The translations under genes and the position numbers were made by a program. This document shows positions 21,955 through 32,000 of a stretch of DNA of 64,000 nucleotides, piece after piece. The notes beneath the pieces were generated by a model, which saw nothing but the letters and a program-made list of their open reading frames with translations, had not been told where the DNA came from and searched no databases. Source of the DNA: Crotalaria pallida (lineage: Eukaryota > Streptophyta > Magnoliopsida > Fabales > Fabaceae); contig CM075649.1 of assembly GCA_037953625.1 (NCBI GenBank), positions 124,555,290 to 124,619,289 on the forward strand, read 5' to 3'. Positions within the stretch are counted from its first letter, which is position 1. Every line of letters begins with the position of its first letter.

Positions 21955-23677
21955 TGTGACATTTACCATTTTTATTTCCTTTTCCTTTTTATTTACGGTG
22001 TATGTATGTCTCCACCAAATCGAAGGCCTACATACATACACCATCGACGATGTATGTCTCCCCCAAATCGAAGGCCTACATACATCGCCCCAGTTTCGTT
22101 GTATTGTCTCCCCCAAATCGAAGGCCTACAATACAACCCCAATTTTACGATGTATCGTCTCCCCCAAATCGAAGGCCTACGATACATCACCATATTTATC
22201 CAATATTAATCGTCCATATATTTGTCATTATTTTGTCTACCAATTCCGTTTAACTTTTACCTGATTTTACCACATACAATATACTTTAATTCTCTTTACT
22301 CTCATTTGTTCATTTCTAATTTATTTCCCTATTCACCATTTCTATTCTTTTGCCACACCCTACCAATCTAATTAATTAGTTATTCTGTTACTTACCTTTT
22401 TATTCATCACTATTTGTTTCCCCTATTTACTTCATCTATCTTTCTCCATTATTAGCAGGTTACCCTAAGGTTCGTTAGCAATTAACATTTCCCCCGGTCC
22501 TAGCGATAGATATAACTACCCAGAAATACACCCCTTAAGGACTGGTAATGAAACCCCTTACCTCAATCGGTGATACTGAGGGGTAACCTTAAGCTGGCGC
22601 TTTACTCCCCGACTCACGCTTTAGCTCGGCTCCAACTTGATCCTAAGTTTCCCCAATCTTCGATTCCAAGCACGGTGGGGACAATCGAACTCGATCACGG
22701 TGACGATGTTGCTCTTCGACACCGGGAGGGATCGCGGCTGGACCAAGGCAAGGGCTTTGAGCTTCGAGGTTCCCGACACGAGCCCGACACGATCACGGGT
22801 CGGTAACGGCGCTGGTGTCGTCCGTGAAGAGAGAGAGAGCTCACGGTGAGAGAGAGAGAGAGGGTATGAGGGAGAGAGAGAGAGAGAGAGAAAGGCCAAA
22901 GGGGGAAAAAGAGCAAAGGACTTATGAGGGTGGTGGGGGTCGTGGTGGTGGTGGCGGCCGGAGGTGGCGGCGGCTGAGAGTGGGGAGGAGAGAGAGCCAA
23001 GTGAGAGAAAGAGAGAGATCTATGGAGTGGAGGAGAGGGAAAGAGAGAGGAAGAGAAGGCTATGGTGGTGGTGGTGGCTCTGGGCGGCGGTGATGGTGGC
23101 CGTCGGAGTAAGGAGGAGGAGGAAGATCGGAGGGAGAGAGAAAGAGGGATTGGAATGGGGGTTTCCACCCCCAAAACGAGTTTTTAAAGTTGCAGACCGC
23201 AAAATACTCGAGTGTTTCTGTAAACACTCGAGTGTTTCTGTCAATACTCGAGTATTTTGACCCAAAATACTCGAGTAAAATGATCAGATACTGCTAGTTT
23301 GCTTTTCTATTTTTCTTCTATTTTCTCCCTAACTTCAAATAGCTATAACTTCTTCGTTCACCGTCGGATCTTGCTCAAATTTGACGAGCAACTTCCTAAA
23401 AATCATACCTTCATATCCAACGGTGGGAATTGTGTTTTGAGTCTTAAATATTTTATTTTGAATTTCCTAATGTCGGGTGTTTATAACACCGAAAAATCAA
23501 TTTTTAACACTCGTTTGGTCTTCTTTAAATTTTCTTTTCGATGCCAATGTTCCTTAACTCCTTCATGCACTCGAAGAATTCCTAATTCATCATTTTAAAT
23601 CCATTTTAGGATAATCCTTATTTCCAAATCTTACTATTATTCTAATTATTATTAGAATTAAAATTCGGGATGTTACA
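21955..23677 (-). repeat. LTR-C of the Tekay-like element, truncated
   Basis: It matches LTR-A from about 11,849 to 13,597. The first 1,455 bp or so of the LTR, the PBS and about 600 bp of gag 5' sequence are missing. The junction shares CT between the two parental sequences (gag ...AAATACT and LTR ...CCACCTGTGAC). It ends GATGTTACA, followed by the second TTTAG. Confidence 0.88.
21997..22188. repeat. Type I hairpins H5-H8 in LTR-C
   Basis: The four hairpins retained by the truncated LTR all have perfect stems and the conserved loop core CCAAATCGAAGGCC. H1-H4 and type II units were removed by the deletion. The palindrome cluster at 23,205-23,278 is kept with four units. Confidence 0.9.
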
Positions 23678-23682
23678 TTTAG

Positions 23683-24294
23683 CCTTTCGCTATTCAAGAG
23701 GATAAAGGTGGTATTCGGGGTGGACACTCCTTCATTTCCTTGTCCTCACCCGAACACCTTAATCCCACATGTTTAGCCTTTGGTGGACTCGTGTTTATGT
23801 GGAATATGAATCTTTTTTCCTCTTTCCAGAATTGATGAAGGCATTCCTTAAATTTTCTCATGGTAACTCGTTGCTTTTCTTGATGAAAAATGAGGGTTTT
23901 ATAGCCACAAGTAGCATTAAATGCCTCCATAATTACTCTTCCGTTCCCAATGCTGATATGACGTCTCTGACTCCTCTTTCTTTGCGCCAGCATTCCTTCG
24001 ACGTAGGCCTCTTGTTTCCACCTCTTCCTTTTGTCGACACACGTCCACGTCTTTCGAAGTCACTTTTAAGTCATGCCACTTAAGTACACCTCCTTCGACA
24101 TCACTTATGTTGTCGACACATACCCTTTTGTCGAAATCTACCCATTGTCGGATTGTACGTACACTTCCTTCGAAGTCACTTTTGAACAACAACGTGCAAG
24201 TACACTTCCGTCGGCGTCACTTATACATTCGACATTCTCGCCTTTTTGTAGATTTCGATTTTCTGTTAACAGGTCTGAACGCTAGTATGTTACA
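23683..24294 (-). repeat. 5' LTR of the Tat element, 5'-side part
   Basis: This is the other half of the LTR split by the nested element. It resumes right after the second TTTAG copy (23,678-23,682). It shares the TCGAC-rich composition of the part at 9.3-10.4 kb. The outer end is taken as ...GTATGTTACA at 24,294, giving an LTR that starts TGTAACAT on the minus strand. The other LTR is outside the window, so this end cannot be confirmed by a target duplication. Joined, the two parts make an LTR of about 1.75 kb. Confidence 0.65.
23897..23903 (-). promoter_or_regulatory. TATA box of the Tat element 5' LTR
   Basis: The minus strand reads GGCTATAAAACCCTC here, a good plant TATA box about 390 bp into the LTR. 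Transcription would start some 30 bp further left. The nested insertion begins about 200 bp downstream, inside the transcribed part of the LTR. Confidence 0.55.
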
Positions 24295-24339
24295 TTATGA
24301 CGTTAAAACTTTGAGTAAACTGTCACTTTAATCTCTCAA

Positions 24340-24840
24340 TTCGTACTAAACTTTCACTTTAGTCCCTAAAATTAACGAAATTACTTTTAGGTCTTTGACT
24401 TTGTAAAAAGTCTTTCACGTTAGTCTCTAACTTTAACATACGTCAAGGGATGTTAACGGAAAAAGGTCGTGTTAGTGGAGTGGGTGAAAAATAATATAAT
24501 AAAGTTAGTCCAAGGGCAAAGTGCATACAGAATAATTGTCGCTAGTTGATATATTGTGTATACAACAAACAAACAAATAGGCTAACACACATATCTGCTT
24601 TAGGTTAAGGATTGACAAGCTTCTTAAGCATCTTGATATGAAGTGTCCTGAGATTAAGGATCATTTCAAAATGACGTTGGGGTTCACTTGGATGACACTC
24701 AGTATTTAGATCAATGGTTAAGGTTAGGAAGTGAAAGTCCATTGATAGATGTTAGAGTCAGGGACTAATGAGAAAAACATTTTAGAAAATCAGGAATCTA
24801 AAAATAATTTTGTTAATTTCAGGAACTAAAATAAAAATCC
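24340..24840. mobile_element. Degraded long-TIR (MULE-like) element
   Basis: The left part (24,345-24,440: TTTAGTCCCTAAAATTAACG and following) is matched in inverted order by 24,745-24,840 (GTTAATTTCAGGAACTAAAAT). Arms of roughly 90 bp carry the TAGTCCCT motif seen at the other long-TIR elements here. Exact ends and target duplication are not clear. Confidence 0.5.
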
Positions 24841-24986
24841 AATACAATAATATTTATAGCAATAAGATCCTGGTGATAAAATTCTTTGAATACAATTTTA
24901 CTCCTCCAAACAATCGTACACAAAGTTGAGAGTTTACTCTTAAAACTTTATAATGGATGCCCTAAAGTGACCAGTGCACAGTTCCC

Positions 24987-25240
24987 ATGTTTCGTTTTCT
25001 TCGAAACCCCACCATTTCTCGGCTCTTCTTTCAAACCCACCGATGCTGCCTTTCATTGAGATTCATCTCCACGACTTCAATTTCAAATGCCCACTCTTTT
25101 ACAGTCTCATACCTCATTGACACTTGTGGCTTCTCTCCACAAAAAGCCGCTACCATTTCCAACAACTTGAAAACCCGTGAAAAACCAGACTCAGTAATTC
25201 AATTCTTCAAGAACCTCGGTTTCTCACAATCCCAGCTCTC
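24987..25240 (+). pseudogene. 5' fragment of an mTERF-family gene
   Basis: ATG at 24,987 opens a basic, Arg/Ser-rich start typical of an organelle targeting peptide. The N-terminal block of plant mTERF proteins follows (FTVSYLIDTCGFSP, TREKPDSVIQFFKNLGFSQSQLS). Full mTERFs, which act in mitochondrial or plastid transcription and RNA processing, have several further ~30-residue helical repeats. None is found here: after about 25,235 the frame reads hydrophobic noise to a stop at 25,358. A GTAATATG at the break could be a splice donor, but I see no later mTERF exon in the next several kb. Most likely a truncated pseudogene. Confidence 0.65.
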
Positions 25241-25702
25241 AGTAATATGTTTTTTATTTATGCTTTACATGATTATATCAGCAGCGCTGATTTTAATATG
25301 TTTCTTGATAGATGATATTTGCTATTATGATATAAAAGAGAGGAACCTGCAACCATAAACTGTATGGAAATAGAGAAAAATATGGTACAATTCTATGAAG
25401 CAATGAAACCTCTACTTTGTGGTTGCTTACTAAAACATACCTTTGGGGAGTCTCACTTGGTTTGTTTGACTGAGATTGAGTTGTTTCTTTATCCGTTGTA
25501 TATGGTTTGCTCCTGTACAAGGCGTTTAACTCGTCTTTCTGCTAGGAAGAACCAAAAGAGTTACTACTAAACTTCAAGCTTTGACTGATTCAAGAAGCAA
25601 TTCTAGCTGCTTTTGACATATTTCGTTTTATACAATGACAACTCTTGTCATAAAAATGTGCCGATTTGGGGTTAGCTATTGGGCAGCATGTTTGTTTGTT
25701 TG

Positions 25703-26110
25703 TTTTTTTTTTTTTTTTAAAAAAAAAAATTTATTTTAAAATCAGCAAAACAAAGATCTGGGTACCGGAGGTACACCAAAAAGAGTCATAGGACATCGCC
25801 ACCAGGATGTAACAGTGCTTTGAGCAGTAATACATCGCAGCCAAACACTAAAAGTGCTTTAAGCACTCCATAGGACTTAGCAACCATTCATGAATAGAAT
25901 AAGAAAAACCTGGGTATCTAGCTTTAAAAATAGACCAAGCTCTAAACTTAATTTTCTCCACAGCTGTTTCCACGTAAGATGAATCATTATAAAAAATAAT
26001 CTTGGTATGTAATGTTCGAATCATCCATAGAATGAGAAATCAGATGCATTTCCATGCTTTCATAGCCTTGTTTTGAAGTTTCACCAAACCCATGCGGCTC
26101 ATGAACATTT
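25703..26110 (-). mobile_element. 3' end of a LINE (non-LTR retrotransposon)
   Basis: Read on the minus strand, degraded coding sequence resembling the C-terminus of plant LINE ORF2 (IKFRAWSIFKARYPGFSYS, HEWLLSPMECL) is followed by a short 3' UTR with GGTACC and a poly-A/T tail at 25,703-25,735. 5' truncation is normal for LINEs. It lies about 0.45 kb from the mTERF break and does not clearly cause it. Confidence 0.5.
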
Positions 26111-29042
26111 CCTTTGTTTTGGACAGTGTATTTGCTTATTTTTAATGTTGTCTGAAGTCCAGCATAGAGTTCATTAAAAAACCGAATCTTTTCATGGTTT
26201 TGATCTTTTGATGATAAATGATGGTAAAGTTTTGTGTTTTTTTTATTTTAACTTAGAGAGAATTTAATACATGTTATAGATTGCACCTTCTTAAAACATG
26301 TTTAATTGCATATATGACTTATGAGGAAGAAATATGCCTTTTTCACCCTCTTTGAAAAGAAAGGAGAACTTAGGAATACAACTTGGCCAAGTTTGGATGC
26401 ATCCATAGACAATCCGAATGAAACCCATCTGCATAGATTTATCTTATTTCGCAAGCTATCTATCAAGCTTAGGATTAGTGGGAGTTGTTGCTGTCTTGTT
26501 TGATTTCTCATTTCTCTTGCTTTGTGTGTTATCTGGTTTTTATTGAAAGGGGTAAGGAAGGATAGACAAGGCATGATAAATGAAAAAGGAATAAGAATAT
26601 AAGATACATGGGAATGAAGCTGACTGGCTATAGTTCACCTGAAAATCCCTTTGGAAAATCTGATTAGAACACTAAAAGGTTGCCAAAAGACACTTATCCC
26701 ATATTTTTTTTTTGCTGTATATCCGCACTCCACAGTAGTTAGATGAATTCATAATTTTATAGTTAGGAAAAACAAAATCACTACTAGGTGAATGGAATGT
26801 TGACTTTTAAGTCTGAACATATTTACACACCCGGTATATTCTCATGAGGTATATGTAAATGAAAGTATAAAAATGGGAGGTAACATTTGCTCCCTCTCTG
26901 ATGTTCTTAGTGTTATGTTTAATTTCTGGAGCAGTGGCTATTTGCTGAATAGGTAGTTTTTACAAGTTTGAATCTGTAAATAGCAAAAAAAATAATACTT
27001 CACAATCTTTAGGTCATTCGCGAATCACACCCTGCTGAAGTTTAAAATCATGAAATCTGTCCTTGATGTTTATGAACATCAAAGAATGCAAAATAAATCC
27101 TGTTATAAAACCTTTAAATACAGATATACATGGTTGTATGTGATCATTTTAATGGACACATAGGTCCTGGCTGTTGTGAATATACCTCACACCAAATCTC
27201 AAAATCCATAACCCAGAATCTTGAACCCGAGATTGAGAGGGTGGGAAAACCCAAATCTTTCAATAACTCTACAGTTGGAACTTATTTTAGGTTGCTTCTG
27301 CATTTATGATAATTGTAGAGCTGTTCTTATTGGAAAACACACAATAGGCAAGGTTTGTTAATTTTCTCATCACTGCTACACTGCTAAGTGGTTCAAACTT
27401 CAAACTCGATCTACATTCTAAAAGAGTCACAAGTAAATGTATTTTTGTTTTAAACATGTTACCTTTGGTTTATGTTGCATATATTTTCAAGGGCTTGCTG
27501 CAAAGACCGTACAATGCTTAGAAAACTTAATCAAGACTGTACAAGCTGGTGGTCGGGTTGGCAAGTACATGTAGTGGTACACTGCCACTGGTAGTAGTGG
27601 TTGCGCCGATCCAAGTGAGTCGTACACCTGTGACAAGAAGTGCAGCTACTTCACTAAATTAGCCACTTCCAAAGGCACTGCCCCCAAAAGGACAAAATTA
27701 GGACTTTTTTAATGGGCAAAGTCTTGCTCATTTTGTTTTTCTTTTAGATTATTTTTTGTGGTGGTGTTGTTGTTTTTTTTTTTCTTTCCTGTTTTTAATG
27801 GCTATTGTCATATAGTTATCTTTATATAGTCTTATCCAAAGATAGATTGAACGATCTCAAACTTAGAATTAGTAGGATCCGGTGCTGTCTTGTTTGCTTT
27901 TGCCGTTTCTCTTGTTTTGAGTGTTATCTTGTTTTCATCTGTAGGGACAAGAAAGGACAAGCTAAGCATGATAAATGAAAAAGGAAATGAAGCTGATGTG
28001 AACATCTCAAAATCCCTCCAGAATCTTATCTGTACAACACTAAGGATGTCAAAATACAATACTGCCACATATTTATTGTATATCCACACTTCACATAATT
28101 TTGATTTATCGTTAATAAGCATTGGACAAAACCTTGTCGCGATCGCAATTGTGATTACATTGATTGCATTTGATTAAAATTGTCCATAATATTAAGGTTT
28201 AGATACATTCTTAAACTATGATCGCAATCCTTATTTAAAATCTTGCTTGAAATAACTTTTGTGGTGGAATTTTTCCTGATATGCCTTCAAAAGCGAATGT
28301 CATAAGCGAATGTGGTATAAATTGTTTAAAGTGAATTGAAATTGGTGTAAAACATTTAGACATATATGATTTTGAAAATCTTGTTTGACATACTTATTTT
28401 CTATATAGATGACTAGATGGTCTTATGCATGGTAAAATAGAAAACCAAAGGTTCTCACAGTGAAACTTATATGGATGACAAAAAGTTGTTCCTTTGTATT
28501 TTAATGTATTTTTTCTATATCAACTTACAAATTAAGATTATATTACAAGAAAAAGTGACAATGTGTGACTTTTAGCTAATCATTAGTAGGCAAAATAATA
28601 CTCTAATTTTTTTGCGATGTAGGCTAGTTTGTAAGTTGATATATTATTTTCGGGGTGAGTATAGATAAAAACAAAATATTAAAAGGAAGTGTGAGATATA
28701 GGTAAGTGTTCAAATAATGAAAAATAAGAAAATAACATTGAATGCAAGCAAGTTGGTGTGCATGAAATTTCTCAGCCTGCACCAAAGGCTTTATTTAACC
28801 ATTTAAATTTGTCGAACGAATGTTATAACAAATTGTCAAACTCGGTTACTTGTTCCCCTTAAGATGTCATTGAGTTTACTGTAGATTTTTTATTTCGGAA
28901 CGGTACTACCTAGAACTTTCTAAATCTACAAGCAGCTCTCTCTCAATCAATCTAAAACTAAATGCCTTATTGCACAAATGAATCACATTTCACATAGTAG
29001 ATGGACTTCCGAGTTCTATGCAGGGATGTTTGGGCAACAGAA
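26111..29042. other. Intergenic; one diverged duplicated segment, no gene seen
   Basis: It is AT-rich with no supportable ORF. Segments near 26,460-26,640 and 27,865-28,030 are diverged copies of one repeat (both contain TGCTGTCTTGTTTG and GCATGATAAATGAAAAAGGA). The family is not recognised. Small ORFs on both strands reflect this repeat. Confidence 0.6.
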
Positions 29043-32000
29043 TCACCCAATTCTCCTCCTTTTGGAATTGTTATTATCCTCATTGTCATCATCATTGTTA
29101 ACAACTGTTTCCTCAGCAGCTCTTCCCTGAGCTTCTAGCGCATTCTTTAAGAAAACGTTTAACCTCCACAATGTGTAGTTACTCTGCATATATTAGTAAA
29201 ACTGTGAGTTTTTAGAAGGCACATGCTTTTGCTAGACAACATAACAAGTTAGGAAAGGATAGAAAAAATTGAATATTGGAAGATAACAAACATTAGTAGC
29301 TATAGGTAACATTACAGACCTGAACATCAATGTCAAGGTCCACCTCTACAGTATTAGGTTGGAAGGTTGGGTTATTCTGAGAAACTATCTGCAATGCCTT
29401 GATCAGGTTTTCAGGAGACAATCTGGTGAGATGCATCCCAAGCATTTTTCTCTCGTGATTTGACAGTTTCCTACAGCATCAGCAGCAGCGGTAAGCAGAG
29501 CTAAAAGATGTGTGATCAACACAATACCGTAGCCATGACAAAAAAAAAAACATAAAACAAAATATCATAGCAAGCACAGTCATCTAACCAATTGATGCAG
29601 TACAAAAGGGGTCAATTACAATTACAAAAAAAAATTAATTTGGAATGCTGGATGGGGATACTGGTTCATAAAATCTTTTCGGAGAAGCATGTATAAACTT
29701 TATAAACGCGAGCACCTTGCATTTTGAATTTAACTCATTCATAAAGTCTCATGATTTTAACAAAATTTTAACCTCAATATAAATGATAGGACAGTAAACA
29801 AAATGATAGCATGAAACATGTTTATAAGGGAAGACCGTTTCACAAACCTGCACTTTTGAATCACCAATGCTTTGAGACTCTCTAAATGCATATCAACTTC
29901 ATGCAGCTGAAAAAATCAGGTAATTAGCAGTATAAACCATCTCCTATACTCCTTAATAACCATCAAACAGTTGATTTTAAACACAATTCTAGCAAGAAAG
30001 TGATCAACCAACCGCAGCACTTAAATTCCTAGCCATATTGGCATATCTGGCTTCTTGAGCAACCTTCATTTTCATCTGCTCATGTGCTTCTTCCGCTAAT
30101 TGTCTCTTTTCCTAATATCGCATAAGAAGGATACGTCATCGCTATTTCTGAGTGCATTACCTTATATAAAAGAAGGATTAATTCAACAAAAAACAAAGGA
30201 AAATAATTTGGAAAAACAAATTTACCTCTTTATCAACTTTAGGCCAAAGGTCCAGCCATTTCTCCTCAAATTTTTCTAGCAAGCTCTTAGCCATATTATG
30301 GATATTATGTTTTTTATCATTATATTTCATTGCATTGTTAAAAATTAACCTCACATCAGCATATATCTCTCGGACATTGTTATAACCAGAGCCATCCTTA
30401 GCATCCATTTTCCTTTTTATAGTACTGAAATCCATAGGCTTCTCAATAACCTAGGTAAGAAAGATAAACAAATTATTTTTAGAAGATATTAGTAAATAAG
30501 AAACTGTTATAAAAGATAGATAGTTAAGAAAAACTTCACTGTCTAAACCAAGAGGAAAACTAAAGTGATGTTAAGAAAAATATACCTCATAATAGTCATG
30601 CAGCCCAAGGCCTTCAACATCTACAGGATCCATAAAGGGCCAAGACCATTCATGCTGGGTGATCTGAGAAGTAGCAAATGTATAACTATTAATTTTCCAT
30701 GATTGAAAATTGGAGGCTAATTTCGAAAAATGATCACTCATTTAAACAATCGAAAAGATAAGTGATCACATTGTTATTCTCAACGAAAGTATAGTACATG
30801 GTAGGAGGGATATGCTTATAACTTACAAGGAATATCAATCCTTTTTTTTAGTATACAAAGAAGCTTTTGCATGTTGTGGTAACATGTAATGCACACGCTT
30901 ATTGAAAATAAAAGCAATTATTATATAGCTAATCATTGGAAATGTATGCCTCGGAAGTTCCATGATTCCTTCCATCTTAATCCCACAACAGACATTTGAA
31001 ATAAAATAAAAGCAATTACAAAATATTTATGCTTATTACCTGATCCAATATTGTTTTAAACTGACGCATCAGCTCTTGATTGTTTCTTTTTGCTGTAGCA
31101 GTAGCAGCAGCAGCTCCGCTACATGATGCACCTTGCCATTGCTTCTTAGTGCCAGCAAGATGCTTCTCCCGGCCTTTTTCTTTAGAATTATTAGCTTGAA
31201 CACCAATGGAATGGTAGAACTGTTCAACTTCATTTACTTGCTTCTCAAGCTGGCATGCAACATATGACACAAGTTATTTTTCAAATTCAAACTTATAAAT
31301 ATCAACAAGCCAATAAATAGCAGCAGATTTGTACTTGACAAAATCTTAAAAGATTATACATGCCATCAATTCAAACATTGATGAAAACCACATGGTTCAC
31401 TTGCACATCAGATATCAGTAATTGTGCTCAATCACAAAGCAATCACAACATAGTAATTAGAATGAAACTGTAAACAAGTAGATGAGATATGGATAAAATG
31501 GAAAAGGGAAGTTGATAGCTGTGAACATCTGAATAAGAAATAGAAATGGTAACATGAAATTATGATGCAGGGAAAGTAAGCAGGCAGCAGCATCTTCATG
31601 AAATTATAGTTCATATAGGGATATACTTAATAAAATAAAATACATGTAAAAAAAATCAAGAGCAAAAAACAGATAAAAGGAAAAGAATGTTGCTCCTGCA
31701 TTATAGTAGACCAAGGGATATGCCCAAGCACAGCAAAGAAAAAATTCCTAAGAAAATTATGAAAACAACACAACAATTTACTACCCAAGTAATGTTGTTA
31801 GCCACAAACCAAGATCCAAACCCCCGATCTTCTTAGCCTTGCATTGAAAATTCCAAACAACAACATTACCTCTGTAGGTGTGCCGGACTCTACCAAATCA
31901 GACAGAGGGAGATATAGGTAAAGAAGGTTGAATGGGAGTAATGTACCCTCCACAACATAAGAACATTCCATTAAATTTCCCCTGTAAGCATCCGAAAATT

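Larger units (their letters stand above)
10394..23677 (-). mobile_element. Nested Tekay-like gag-only LTR element in three-LTR tandem form
   Basis: The order is LTR-A 10,394-13,597, internal 13,598-16,494, LTR-B 16,495-19,660, truncated internal 19,661-21,954, truncated LTR-C 21,955-23,677. The whole block is flanked by TTTAG on both sides (10,389-10,393 and 23,678-23,682). LTR ends are TGTAAC...GTTACA. PBS and PPT place the sense strand on minus. The internal region encodes gag and nothing else recognisable, the layout known as TR-GAG, a non-autonomous class that needs proteins supplied in trans. LTR ends, gag and the purine tract resemble Tekay/Del chromoviruses. A shared middle LTR with one outer TSD fits unequal recombination between LTRs of one insertion. 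Confidence 0.88.
1..24294 (-). mobile_element. Tat-clade Ty3/gypsy retrotransposon, interrupted and cut by window edge
   Basis: Reading the minus strand from 24,294 leftward gives a 5' LTR (interrupted), a PBS, gag, protease, RT, RNase H, a second RNase H, and integrase. An antisense plant-mobile-domain gene lies between integrase and the expected 3' LTR, which is outside the window. The second, archaeal-type RNase H after the RT-linked one is a known hallmark of the Tat clade (Ogre, Retand and relatives), and extra ORFs beyond integrase are known in that clade. The coding regions carry several in-frame stops and frameshifts, so the copy cannot be autonomous. The 13.3-kb insertion at 10,394-23,677 splits its 5' LTR. 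The exact sub-lineage is not assigned. Confidence 0.9.

Noticed and set aside
27481..27720. Possible decayed coding piece (GLAAKTVQCLENLIKTVQAGG...)
   Set aside because: It could be read in frame for about 75 codons with one stop, but I recognise no family and there are no splice or start signals.
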